The notes under the pieces are model-generated. The model worked only from the letters and a program-made list of their open reading frames with translations. It ran no database searches and was not told where the DNA came from. Positions 42,890 through 51,074 of a DNA stretch of 64,000 nt are shown in pieces (the stretch's first letter is position 1; each line of letters starts with the position of its first letter). A program made the translations under genes and the position numbers. The stretch comes from Xylanibacter ruminicola Ga6B6 (GTDB lineage Bacteria > Bacteroidota > Bacteroidia > Bacteroidales > Bacteroidaceae): NCBI RefSeq assembly GCF_000687715.1, contig NZ_JHXD01000004.1, forward strand, positions 1 to 64,000, read 5' to 3'.

Positions 42890-42916
42890 CTCTATAGATT
42901 CTTTATAAAAGGAACT

Positions 42917-43534
42917 CTATTCAAGACGTCTTCCTCTATAGTAATCATTAAATGCATCTTTGGCATAGCCGTCGCCAGTGTATTTAAACGTACCCGCAGA
43001 GGCGCCCTCTATCTTTTTACCATAATAGAACACATCAAAGGCGTCCTTGGCGTAACCTCCTTCCAACAACTTAAAACTACCGGCAGAAGCATCAATCTTT
43101 CTTCCATGATAGAAAACATTAAATGCATCCTTGGCATAGCCCTCACCAATCTCCTTGAACGAACTAGGAGACGCGTCGATTTTCTTATCTCCGTAATAGA
43201 CGTTGAGATCTGATTTATAATAGTCATCGTACCTTCTGCCGTGGTCATAACTATCATAGTGGTCGCGGAAGTGCGATTTAGAGTGCGGTTTTAAACGGAA
43301 AGAAGATGGGTCGACATATTCCAAGACACGTCCGTCGAGATATACATTGTCGCAGTCTTTTGCATAACCACAACCTAAATCCACGAACGTACGAGCATCG
43401 GCATACGGCATCGACTCTCTTTCGAAATATACTCTACCTCGGTCGATTCTATACGACTGTGCAAAGCTCGACATACTCCATCCAACTAATCCTATCACCA
43501 TGAGTGACTTAAGTGAAAATGCTATCTGTTTCAT
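42917..43534 (-). CDS. secreted DKNYY-repeat protein
   Basis: A 205-residue protein with a signal peptide (MKQIAFSLKSLMVIGLVGWS... cleaved near SFAQ). The mature part has about five DKNYY-family repeats: each carries a GYAKDAFNVFYxGKKI-type unit followed by an SFK or TFK segment. The function of this family is unknown. The start at 43532-43534 is preferred because it yields a proper signal peptide, and TACCTTTG lies at 43569-43576. It looks like a cargo gene and not a virion gene. Confidence 0.75.
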   Translation of the reverse strand: MKQIAFSLKSLMVIGLVGWSMSSFAQSYRIDRGRVYFERESMPYADARTFVDLGCGYAKDCDNVYLDGRVLEYVDPSSFRLKPHSKSHFRDHYDSYDHGRRYDDYYKSDLNVYYGDKKIDASPSSFKEIGEGYAKDAFNVFYHGRKIDASAGSFKLLEGGYAKDAFDVFYYGKKIEGASAGTFKYTGDGYAKDAFNDYYRGRRLE

Positions 43535-43650
43535 AACCTTTACAATTTTGAATCTTAAATTTCTGATGCAAAGGTATGACATTTCTATGAAAACACCATA
43601 AGAAAATCCCTATCTATCGATGGGGATATTCCTATTTCTCTTTGCGAAGC

Positions 43651-44067
43651 TTAAAGATTGTAGGGAATGAGAGCCTTGCGGGCGGTAATTGAAACCTCGT
43701 AGCGGTGAACTGAGGCTTCAGCATCGGGCTTTGATGTGTTCTTGGTAACCTTTATTGTCGGATATAGTTTTTCGCGTGTACCTAATATATAGTGATTACC
43801 CGATGCTGTGGTAATCAGGAATGCTAAAGGCGTACTCGTGGGGAGCGTATCGAGCGTAGTGAAAGAAAGCTTAGCCTTTTCAATCTGTGTGTTGTTATCA
43901 GGTGATTCCTCTACTTCGCACGAAGGTATTGACTTCAGGGCGATTTCTGTAGCGCTGGAGGATATGGTGACTGGAAAGCCTGTCAGGGCTTGATAAATCA
44001 AGTCCGCAGGTAAGCTACCGCAAGGCATATAGCTAATGGCTGTGACACCGGGAAGAGATATACAATT
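43651..44067 (-). CDS. phage-type protein of unknown function
   Basis: A 138-residue soluble protein starting MNCISLPGVTAISYMP, with beta-prone segments and a closing HRYEVSITARKALIPYN. Proteins with this type of start are common beside Bacteroidales phage structural genes and may be minor virion or head-decoration proteins. No motif is recognised. It is 48 bases downstream of the next phage-type gene and probably in its transcript. Confidence 0.5.
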   Translation of the reverse strand, partial: NCISLPGVTAISYMPCGSLPADLIYQALTGFPVTISSSATEIALKSIPSCEVEESPDNNTQIEKAKLSFTTLDTLPTSTPLAFLITTASGNHYILGTREKLYPTIKVTKNTSKPDAEASVHRYEVSITARKALIPYNL

Positions 44068-44115
44068 CATAATCAAACAAATCAAACAATATCATACTTA
44101 GGACAAATACATGCT

Positions 44116-44601
44116 TCAAGTCGGAATATTTTTCTTCTTTTTTCTGTTCAAAGCTGTTTTATAGCTATTCCTTTTGCGCTGGTATATCTTCTTGATTGTG
44201 TCTGATGATGTACCATCCTCCTTGATTCCTCGGAGCTCCATAAACTGATAGATCAGACCATTGAGCTCACTTCCACATCGGTCGATGTCGTGAAGATACT
44301 CCCAGAGATCTACCTTAAAATCGTTTTTCAACATTTCCAGCAGGCAACTCTTTCCATTCTTTGAGAGATAGTTATAGGTACGGGGGTCGTGACATTTGTA
44401 ATATGGGATGCAGATTGCGATTTCGCCTTCCTGCTGACGGGGAGGCATGACACCCTCAGGAATCTTTGTCGTGGATTTCTTAAGGAAGTCACTTTCTGCA
44501 GAACCTCGGACGAGTGATATTGGCTCACTTCCGCCATGACGATGGATTAACCATTGGCGGAGATAAGATGGCATTTTCAAATAGATACAAATCTGACTCA
44601 T
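44116..44601 (-). CDS. phage-type protein of unknown function, first gene of its late transcript
   Basis: A 161-residue soluble protein. The start at 44599-44601 gives MSQICIYLKMPSYLRQW; the open frame extends further up through the promoter. Central sequence CIPYYKCHDPRTYNYL and a basic C terminus (KRKKKN). Such proteins recur at the start of Bacteroidales phage modules. Late promoter G is 26 bases upstream, which assigns the gene to the late regulon. Confidence 0.55.
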   Translation of the reverse strand: MSQICIYLKMPSYLRQWLIHRHGGSEPISLVRGSAESDFLKKSTTKIPEGVMPPRQQEGEIAICIPYYKCHDPRTYNYLSKNGKSCLLEMLKNDFKVDLWEYLHDIDRCGSELNGLIYQFMELRGIKEDGTSSDTIKKIYQRKRNSYKTALNRKKKKNIPT

Positions 44602-44627
44602 TGTAGTAATACTTTGCGTTTGTGCTG

Positions 44628-44665
44628 CAAAGATACTAAAAATCAGGGAGATAACCAAAAGACAA
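44628..44665 (-). promoter_or_regulatory. late promoter, copy G
   Basis: Minus strand TTGTC (44661-44665) then TTTTGG, 25-bp spacer, TATCTTTGC from 44635. TTG in TTTTGG also fits a housekeeping -33 element at 20 bp. Confidence 0.7.
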
Positions 44666-44765
44666 ATCAAATAATTCAAACGAAATCGATAAAATTTAAA
44701 AAAGGATAAAACCTCGATGAAGTCGGAGAAATTTTGTACCTTTGCAGCAAAAAAAATATTGGGAC

Positions 44766-45422
44766 ATGGAGCAATCAATATTTAAGCTGATCATATTCGA
44801 CTTTGACGGTACGCTTGGCGATACCCGATGTAACATTGTGATGACGATGCAGATGACCATTGCTGAGCATCAGTTGCCTTATCGCCATGAGGATGAATGT
44901 GCGTCCGTCATTGGCCTGCCACTTGCTGGATGCTTCAGAACGCTGTTTCCTGATATTCAGGAAGAGCTCATCAGTCAATGTGCTGAAACATACAGGCGTA
45001 TCTTCAATGAGAATCTGCAGAAGATACAGCCTCAGGCATTTCCTGGTGTTGTTGATACGCTGGCCAAGTTGCATCAGAAAGGATATGTGCTTACGATTGC
45101 TTCTTCCCGTTCACGCAATTCGCTTACAGAGTTGACACAGCAGATGGGTATAGCTGATTATATTTTCTTGTTGCTTGGAGCCAATGATGTCAAAGAGGCG
45201 AAGCCCCAGCCAGAACCAGTGCTGAAAACGCTGGAGGCGATGCACTTTGATGCCAGCGAAACGCTAGTTGTCGGTGATATGGATGTAGATATTCTGATGG
45301 GCGCACGAGCAGGTGCTCGAACCTGCGGCGTGACCTATGGGAATGGCAGCCGGGAGACACTTGCTGCAGCAGGTGCCGACTATATCATTGATGATTTCGC
45401 AGAACTGTTAACGCTTCTTTGA
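44766..45422 (+). CDS. HAD-family phosphatase, phosphoglycolate phosphatase-like
   Basis: A 218-residue HAD hydrolase: motif I FDFDGTLGDT (nucleophile and acid D), a helical cap, motif II ASSRSR, motif III K of AKPQPEP and motif IV GDMDVDILMG. This is the Gph/PGMB group that dephosphorylates small phosphorylated metabolites. TACCTTTG at 44737-44744 lies 21 bases upstream. It reads away from the phage genes and marks the start of a host-like block; its end overlaps the TfoX gene by 15 bases. Confidence 0.85.
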   Translation: MEQSIFKLIIFDFDGTLGDTRCNIVMTMQMTIAEHQLPYRHEDECASVIGLPLAGCFRTLFPDIQEELISQCAETYRRIFNENLQKIQPQAFPGVVDTLAKLHQKGYVLTIASSRSRNSLTELTQQMGIADYIFLLLGANDVKEAKPQPEPVLKTLEAMHFDASETLVVGDMDVDILMGARAGARTCGVTYGNGSRETLAAAGADYIIDDFAELLTLL

Positions 45423-45719
45423 TTTCGGAAGAGCCTTGCAAGTTTCACGTACAAGCTCAGACAGATACTCTCGGTCGTCAACATCCGCAATATAGAAATA
45501 ATCTTTCGCTCCGTCGTATGGTGCGCGCAGGTCCAACACGCGGAGTTTGGGGCGAACGGCATCTGTTGGTTTCAGAAAAAAGCAGTCGTCACATATTAAT
45601 CCGAAGATGATTCCGTCACAATAAATCCCATAGTCGCCAAACATCTTTTTGGTGACTATCTCGCCAGCACCACTGCATTGGTCGGCGATATACTGTACAA
45701 AATCTGCGTTGCTAGCCAT
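45408..45719 (-). CDS. TfoX N-terminal-domain protein
   Basis: A 103-residue protein matching the TfoX N-terminal domain in size and pattern: KKMFGDYGIYCDGIIFGLI, then FLKPTDAVRP and YFYIADVDDREYLSELV. Stand-alone versions are common in Bacteroidota and of unknown role. Last gene of a three-gene minus-strand operon. It overlaps the HAD gene tail-to-tail. Confidence 0.8.
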   Translation of the reverse strand: MASNADFVQYIADQCSGAGEIVTKKMFGDYGIYCDGIIFGLICDDCFFLKPTDAVRPKLRVLDLRAPYDGAKDYFYIADVDDREYLSELVRETCKALPKSKKR

Positions 45720-45721
45720 AA

Positions 45722-46060
45722 TTATCTGATGATTTTTGCTTTCTGAAGGTTGTCGAAGTCGTTCCAAAAGGATGTTTCTTCCTCTTCAGAGAAACCTCCT
45801 TTTGCCATTTCCTGCAGGATAGCGTCCAAGAGCTGAATTTTTGAGATGTTCAATTCTGGCGCTACGTCAATCACGTATGTCAGGATGTCGCCAAGCGATC
45901 CGATATGCGTGTTGGTGATGATGAGCTGTCCGTTTTCCTCTTTCACTTTTATGCTTCGGAGGTAACCGTAATCAGGTTTGGTATTATATAGCTTCTGATA
46001 TAGCGGATTATCGCTATACTGCTCGGAGTTTACAGATTTTATGAGGTCGCGTAGTGTCAT
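45722..46060 (-). CDS. small protein of unknown function
   Basis: A 112-residue soluble protein beginning MTLRDLIKSV, with an acidic helical C terminus (FSEEEETSFWNDF). It overlaps the upstream gene by four bases and is two bases from the TfoX gene, so the three are one operon. Family not known to me. Confidence 0.6.
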   Translation of the reverse strand: MTLRDLIKSVNSEQYSDNPLYQKLYNTKPDYGYLRSIKVKEENGQLIITNTHIGSLGDILTYVIDVAPELNISKIQLLDAILQEMAKGGFSEEEETSFWNDFDNLQKAKIIR

Positions 46061-46659
46061 TTTTGGGGTATGGGTTTAGCCAGTTTCATGGCATCTTTGG
46101 TGCCAAATGTTCTTCTAATGAGGGTTTCAACATACTTTGTGATGTATATCTCATCATCAATATGCGTGATGACTCTCAACACTCTCGTTTGATTGAACCA
46201 CACGATTTGCACAGAACTGTTTAATGTGTGACTATGACCGTATATACTTAGTCTTGCCTTTTCTTCTTTCAACTTCTCAAAGTTTTTCAGCCCCACTTTG
46301 TTCTGGTTGTACACATGGGCAAGCTCTGTTCCTCTAGCTTCAGCTAAATCTGCAACTACAATGCTTTCAATCATGTTGATGTCTGCCGACTCCATGTAGG
46401 CAGCCCAATCTACTATTGTTTCCCAGTCATAGTGCTGTGCAGCTAACAGAATATCATATTGTTGCCACATCACATTTCCTGCATTTACATGCAGGTGTTT
46501 TATCTCTTGAATGTAGCTTATGTCATCAAGCATTGTCTCTGCTTCGTTATCGGCTTTTGCTCTCGTTTTCGCTTTGCGCTTACCTTCTATGAGCATGTAG
46601 GCTAAAATGCCTGCTAATGGACCGCTGATTGCGGCTATAGCTTGAAAGAATGTATCCAT
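46057..46659 (-). CDS. membrane-anchored protein of unknown function
   Basis: A 200-residue protein with one N-terminal membrane segment (ISGPLAGILAYMLI), a lysine-rich stop and a long cytosolic helical region, ending in a beta-like stretch (VLRVITHIDDEIYITKYV). TAACTTTG at 46682-46689 is a candidate promoter 22 bases upstream. Heads the operon with the TfoX gene. Confidence 0.6.
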   Translation of the reverse strand: MDTFFQAIAAISGPLAGILAYMLIEGKRKAKTRAKADNEAETMLDDISYIQEIKHLHVNAGNVMWQQYDILLAAQHYDWETIVDWAAYMESADINMIESIVVADLAEARGTELAHVYNQNKVGLKNFEKLKEEKARLSIYGHSHTLNSSVQIVWFNQTRVLRVITHIDDEIYITKYVETLIRRTFGTKDAMKLAKPIPQK

Positions 46660-46770
46660 TATTATATCTTTTTTTGGGATGCAAAGTTACAAATAAAATT
46701 TCATAAAATAGCCGAATAAACGTGTAAAAAAATCGTTGTTTTCTCAATTATTACTAACTTTGCCCCTGTT

Positions 46771-47040
46771 ATGAGAATGACAGATACGATAATATATATA
46801 CTCATTAGCATCAATGCATTGACTTTCGTTGTCTATGGAGTAGATAAGTGGAATGCTAAGCAAGGGAAATGGCGCATATCCGAAGCCACTCTCCTGATGT
46901 TGGCTGTTGCTGGTGGTACTATAGGCGCACTCTTAGGTATGCAGGTCTGGCACCATAAAACGATGCACTTGAAATTCAAGTACGGGTTGCCATTGATATT
47001 GTTGGCTCAGATTGCTTTAATTGCTCTGGTAATAAAATAA
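46771..47040 (+). CDS. DUF1294 membrane protein
   Basis: An 89-residue protein with three to four hydrophobic segments and the DUF1294 pattern: VYGVDKWNAKQGKWRISEATL, then GGTIGALLGM and WHHKTMHLKF. TAACTTTG at 46755-46762 suggests a transcript starting at or next to the first ATG, so the second ATG at 46777 is possible. Function of the family is unknown. Confidence 0.8.
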   Translation: MRMTDTIIYILISINALTFVVYGVDKWNAKQGKWRISEATLLMLAVAGGTIGALLGMQVWHHKTMHLKFKYGLPLILLAQIALIALVIK

Positions 47041-47054
47041 AAATATAATAGGAT

Positions 47055-47315
47055 ATGTTAGAACACATTGCAGATTTTACAGCGTGGCCGATAATCACAG
47101 GAATCCTGATTGGCTATGTTGCCAACCGCATTATGAGCGGTGAAGGAAAAGGTTGTTGTATGAACCTTATTATAGGTATCATAGGTAGTTATGCTGGAAC
47201 ATTCATCAGCCATCTGCTGAACATCGAACTATTTGGAAAGGGATATCTTACCAACTTCGTGTTCTGTGTGATAGGTGCTGTATCTGTACTTTGGATTTGG
47301 AAGAAGCTCACATAA
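47055..47315 (+). CDS. GlsB/YeaQ/YmgE family membrane protein
   Basis: An 86-residue inner-membrane protein with three hydrophobic segments and a glycine-rich GxxxG pattern (GILIGYVANRIMSGEGKG, LIIGIIGSYAGTF). The family is linked to stress in other bacteria. Fourteen bases after the DUF1294 gene, so likely cotranscribed. Confidence 0.75.
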   Translation: MLEHIADFTAWPIITGILIGYVANRIMSGEGKGCCMNLIIGIIGSYAGTFISHLLNIELFGKGYLTNFVFCVIGAVSVLWIWKKLT

Positions 47316-47332
47316 CTGCCTAGGTGATATTT

Positions 47333-47626
47333 ATGGCTTGGAAACTCAAATATCGCTGTAAGGAATGTGGCTACGAAGCCGAGGTGTACGAAGGCAGAGG
47401 ACTCTTCCGTCAGGAGATCCGTGCCATGTCGTGCCCAGACTGCAAGACCATCCAAAACATTGTGGTGGGTGGGATTATCGCCGATGTGGCACCCTCGTAC
47501 AGAAGCGAGGTGGGCAGGCTCTGTTTGCAATGCGGCAGCGACAAAATCCGCGTGTGGGACGGACATACCTGTCCCAAGTGCCACGGTGAGATGGAACAGA
47601 CTGGCGAGAAAGAGTTTTGGACTTGA
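47333..47626 (+). CDS. zinc-ribbon protein
   Basis: A 97-residue protein with three CxxC pairs: CKECGY near residues 9-14, CPDC near 34-37, and the C-terminal CLQCG and CPKCHG set. Probably two zinc ribbons. No enzymatic domain. Start at 47333 gives MAWKLKYRCKEC; an ATG-less extension upstream is less likely. Confidence 0.75.
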   Translation: MAWKLKYRCKECGYEAEVYEGRGLFRQEIRAMSCPDCKTIQNIVVGGIIADVAPSYRSEVGRLCLQCGSDKIRVWDGHTCPKCHGEMEQTGEKEFWT

Positions 47627-47650
47627 AGACTGACAGATTTTCTGGCCAAT

Positions 47651-47728
47651 GTTTAAGGGAGTTTAAAGAAATGTCAGTCATGTTTAATTGAGTTTAAGGG
47701 ATTGTCAGTATCGTTTAAGCGAGTTTAA
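47651..47728. repeat. three operator-like repeats with exact 31-bp period
   Basis: GTTTAAnnGAGTTTAA occurs at 47651-47666, 47682-47697 and 47713-47728, each start 31 bp after the last. Within each unit GTTTAA recurs 10 bp apart, so all hexamers face one side of the helix. A TGTCAGT-like heptamer separates the units. They lie 146 bp before the hsp20 start, a likely regulator array. Confidence 0.75.
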
Positions 47729-47873
47729 AATCCTTGCCATCTTGACAAGGTAACGAGCGTTTTTTTCTGTAGGCATGTACTTTGCTTTTCAGTAAGTGAA
47801 AGCTGAAGCAAATAAGCCGAAGCGATCAAGAACAATTAAGTTAAACTAAAAATATAATTAGGAGGTAAAAGTT

Positions 47874-48299
47874 ATGTTGAACGGATTAATGAAAAACAAC
47901 AGTTGGTTCCCAACAATGTTTGATGATTTCTTTAACACTGATTTTATGCCTCGTGCCAACAGTACAGCACCTGCAGTCAATGTCAAGGAGAGTGAGAAGG
48001 CCTACACGATGGAACTTGCAGCTCCAGGCATTAAGAAAGAATATTGCCGCGTAGGCATCAATGACGAGGGCAACCTCACCATCGCTATTGAGAACAAACA
48101 GGAACACAAGCATGAGGACAGTCATCGCCATTATCTGCGCCGTGAGTTCAGCTATTCTAACTATGAGCAGAACTACATACTTCCAGATGATGTGGTACGC
48201 GACAAGATTTCTGCCAAGGTTGAGGACGGCATCCTGACCATCACGATGCCGAAGACCGAACCGAAGGAGAAAGTGACGAAGGCCATTGAGGTGTCATAA
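47874..48299 (+). CDS. Hsp20 / alpha-crystallin small heat-shock protein
   Basis: A 141-residue small heat-shock protein: FDDFFN near the start, the alpha-crystallin domain from VNVKESEKAYTMELAAPG to KVEDGILTITMPK, and the A-x-x-x-n-G-v-L like GILTI closing motif. ATP-independent holdase. The AGGAGG at 47860-47865, eight bases before ATG, is an unusually strong Shine-Dalgarno for this phylum. The repeat array upstream suggests tight stress control. Confidence 0.95.
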   Translation: MLNGLMKNNSWFPTMFDDFFNTDFMPRANSTAPAVNVKESEKAYTMELAAPGIKKEYCRVGINDEGNLTIAIENKQEHKHEDSHRHYLRREFSYSNYEQNYILPDDVVRDKISAKVEDGILTITMPKTEPKEKVTKAIEVS

Positions 48300-48325
48300 G
48301 GATGACGCTTCCTAATATGTAGGAA

Positions 48326-48355
48326 AGCCCTGGCTTGCTGATGCAGGCCAGGGCT
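48326..48355 (+). terminator. hsp20 terminator
   Basis: Nine-bp stem AGCCCTGGC / GCCAGGGCT followed by a T-containing run, 26 bases after the stop. The 290 bp from here to the next gene hold no other gene I can support. Confidence 0.75.
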
Positions 48356-48645
48356 GTTTGTATGTATATGTTCAGGATTAATATCTCCTGAACACATAGC
48401 CATCTGTGTAGTAATAATCCTCGATGAAGAGTTTGAATCACTTAATGAGCCCTGGTATTTGAATCCTAAAAGAATCACGATGAACAAAGATAATACTCTG
48501 ATAATCAAGGCTGATTTGGATTTGATGACGGGGGATTTCCTAAAATTTCTCAAAACTTTGGATTGTAATAGTAAGTATTATACTTTTTTTTCTTATCTTT
48601 ACCCCCAATTTCATATGTATTGTGATATAAAGCTATAATAGAATA

Positions 48646-49269
48646 ATGAAAAAAACAGAGTATATACGTAAAAGTGGGAAGTATTATCCAAACAAGCCTT
48701 ATAATCCATATAATATGCATCCATATACATCTGTTATGGATGTACGAGATCGATATGGCGATTTTGTAGAATCAACAGATGGGTATACATATTTTATTGT
48801 TTGGATACAACATGTACCTGGCAATAAACCCAAGGTTGAACTATTTGTTGATAAAGAAGAAGCTGAATTTTATATGTCAAATTCATATGGATACGAGAGG
48901 GACTGGCTTCATTATATTCAAGGAACAGATTGTTTGCTTATTAATGGCAGAAGTGCAGAAGAATTAAATAACTATATTGCCAAAATTCTGATGGATTTCT
49001 ACAATAAGCGTATTTATGAATATATAGAGAAGAATAAACCGAAAACACAGTCAACGCTTAGTGTTGATAGTCATCATATAGAAAGGTCGCAACCAGTTCA
49101 ATCATCCTCGACTATTAATTCTAGTCAATCAGACAGAACTAATGTAGATATTGAACAATATAAAAAAATTAGGATGGAAAATAGGATGGCAGCTGTGCGA
49201 AGAATAATGGAAATGAAAGCAAGAGGAGCAGATTTTGGACTATCCAACCTTGAAGACGAGAATAAGTAA
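48646..49269 (+). CDS. protein of unknown function
   Basis: A 207-residue AT-rich soluble protein. Residues 30-110 look like a small alpha/beta domain (YFIVWIQHVPGNKPKVELFVDKEEAEFYM); a low-complexity S/Q linker follows and the C terminus is a charged helix (NRMAAVRRIMEMKARG). A possible -7 (TATCTTTA) lies about 50 bases upstream. No family recognised. Confidence 0.6.
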   Translation: MKKTEYIRKSGKYYPNKPYNPYNMHPYTSVMDVRDRYGDFVESTDGYTYFIVWIQHVPGNKPKVELFVDKEEAEFYMSNSYGYERDWLHYIQGTDCLLINGRSAEELNNYIAKILMDFYNKRIYEYIEKNKPKTQSTLSVDSHHIERSQPVQSSSTINSSQSDRTNVDIEQYKKIRMENRMAAVRRIMEMKARGADFGLSNLEDENK

Positions 49270-49407
49270 TATGACAGGGAGTGGGCTATGAGATATACAA
49301 CCGCGTAGAAGTTTAATTTGTAATTAAATAGTATAAACCTATTACTAATCCTCCCAAGGCTACGCTTTCAATGGGATTAAAAAAAACAAAAAATGATGGG
49401 ATATATG

Positions 49408-49626
49408 GGTACTACATACTACAAAAGACTAACTATCTGTGTTTGAGATAATTAACTTCAAAAAATGCTGTAGTACCCTTGCAATGTAGTAACTTGTAGT
49501 ACCTTTCAATGATGTGGTAATTTATTGCTTTTCGAGAAACGAGGGTACTACAAAAACAGACGGCCAAATACCTATAAATCAGAGGTGTTTTTGATTTCAG
49601 AAATGCCTTGTAGTACCTGTAGTACC
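49408..49626. repeat. iteron-like array of GTAGTACC
   Basis: GTAGTACC at 49470, 49496, 49610 and 49619, a GTAGTAAC variant at 49486, and inverted copies GGTACTAC at 49408 and 49544. All lie in a 560-bp stretch without genes, immediately beyond the terminator of the replication-gene operon. Repeats of this kind are typical of replication origins or of operator arrays. Confidence 0.7.
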
Positions 49627-49762
49627 TTGGTTTCGTTCAAAATCATCAAATTCTCACGCCTTTTTTTATGTATAATCTTCATTTTTGAAGATTCATGAAA
49701 GCGGGAAACCTTAATATATATAATAATGCGTGTGTGAAAAATAAAAAAGTGAAAACAAAAAA

Positions 49763-49790
49763 AGCTGCAGCACTTCCCAGTGCCACAGCT
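49763..49790 (-). terminator. terminator of the replication operon
   Basis: Twelve-bp stem (arms 49763-49774 and 49779-49790, two wobble pairs) with a 4-nt loop and a run of seven U on the minus strand. Confidence 0.85.
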
Positions 49791-49832
49791 CTGAAACAAC
49801 AATATATGATTAAAATAAAGAAAAATACTAAC

Positions 49833-51074
49833 TCATGCCTTATCGAATAAAGGTACAATATCATAGCCATACCTTGGCGCACCGCTCTTATCACGAGCCG
49901 ATCGAGGCTTAAAGTCAAGAACGGAAAGCGCCAGACCAACGGTAACTTCATTGACCTGCTGGGTGACGGAAGAGAGCTTACGGCGCTCTTTGAGCTGATC
50001 GACAATATTCTTGGCTGTCATGAATTCGCCTTTCTCCCCTACTTCTGGCTTTCGATAGTGAAGCTTCAGTAAGCGGAGAGCATTAGATTCGCAGACATAT
50101 TGGCGATTCTCATCAACGAACTGATTGTATTCCTCTTGTGTCCAGGTAGGATTAAAACCACCGTCGAGAAGCATGATGGCTTCTGCCCATAGCTGATCCA
50201 CATCGAGAGAGGCGCGATAATCATCAAAGCCGTCGACCTCGATGATGGCCAGGCGGCGCATCAGACCTTTATCTGGAACCCTTATAAAGCCGCCCATACG
50301 GTGATTCTTATTTGAGGTGAAGCAGACAGAAGCCACGCGAGCCGCTTTCTCTGAATAGCGGGAGCCTTGGCGCTTGACTTCTATAAAGCTGGAGGACATC
50401 AACTGCTTGAAGTCCTCCTCATTGCTCTTACGGATGGCAGCGAACTCGTCGAAATTCAGAATGAAACGCTGAACGAAAGCCAGGGGCATTTGGAACAGAC
50501 GCTCATCCTTCTGGGCTACCTGATAATACTCACGCAGACATGGCGGAACGAGCATTTCGAAAAAGGTAGTCTTACCGATACCGGCCTTCTCTCCTACTAG
50601 TCCGAGGGCTACATCATTCTGACGGATGCCCAAAGCGCATGCTGCAGAGGCTATCAGCCATTTACGAAGAATACGCCCAGCCCTTTCGGGACTGCCGACA
50701 ACAACGTGAAGGGATTTACTGAGAAGGTCGATCTGTGAAGGGCCCTGGTACTTACCGTGAAGGGAGTTCAGGTAGTCGATTATCGGATTAAAGGACTCCA
50801 TCTGATTAGGACTGGACAGCAGAAGCTTCAATACCTTCTGCGATACTGGTAGCTCGTCAGCATAGGCATGAAGGAAAATGTCATCCTCGGTAATCGGATG
50901 TAGATACTCGTATTCACATTCCGGTGTGGGACTAAGAGATACCTTGGTACGGTCAAGAAGATTCACACGCACAATATAGTTGCGTGAGAGCCAATCCTTT
51001 ACCTCGTCAAGTCGGTTGTGCGGGCGTTCGGAAGAAACCGTGGCCGCAAGCTGCTTACGTTGCACTTTGCTCAT
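49833..51074 (-). CDS. VapE / virulence-associated E family P-loop ATPase
   Basis: A 413-residue protein with Walker A GEKAGIGKTT (161-170), Walker B ILNFDEF (205-211) and a sensor-1 stretch FTSNKNHR near residue 255. This is the VapE/SF3-like helicase group found in phages and satellites, often next to an origin. No primase domain is attached. It starts inside the stop of the DnaC-like gene. The iteron-like array lies just beyond its terminator, which supports a replication-initiator helicase role. Confidence 0.85.
   Translation of the reverse strand: MSKVQRKQLAATVSSERPHNRLDEVKDWLSRNYIVRVNLLDRTKVSLSPTPECEYEYLHPITEDDIFLHAYADELPVSQKVLKLLLSSPNQMESFNPIIDYLNSLHGKYQGPSQIDLLSKSLHVVVGSPERAGRILRKWLIASAACALGIRQNDVALGLVGEKAGIGKTTFFEMLVPPCLREYYQVAQKDERLFQMPLAFVQRFILNFDEFAAIRKSNEEDFKQLMSSSFIEVKRQGSRYSEKAARVASVCFTSNKNHRMGGFIRVPDKGLMRRLAIIEVDGFDDYRASLDVDQLWAEAIMLLDGGFNPTWTQEEYNQFVDENRQYVCESNALRLLKLHYRKPEVGEKGEFMTAKNIVDQLKERRKLSSVTQQVNEVTVGLALSVLDFKPRSARDKSGAPRYGYDIVPLFDKA

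Noticed and set aside
49572..49802. A 76-codon minus-strand frame after the VapE gene
   Set aside because: It runs through the terminator and reads the GTAGTACC repeats as protein; no independent support.
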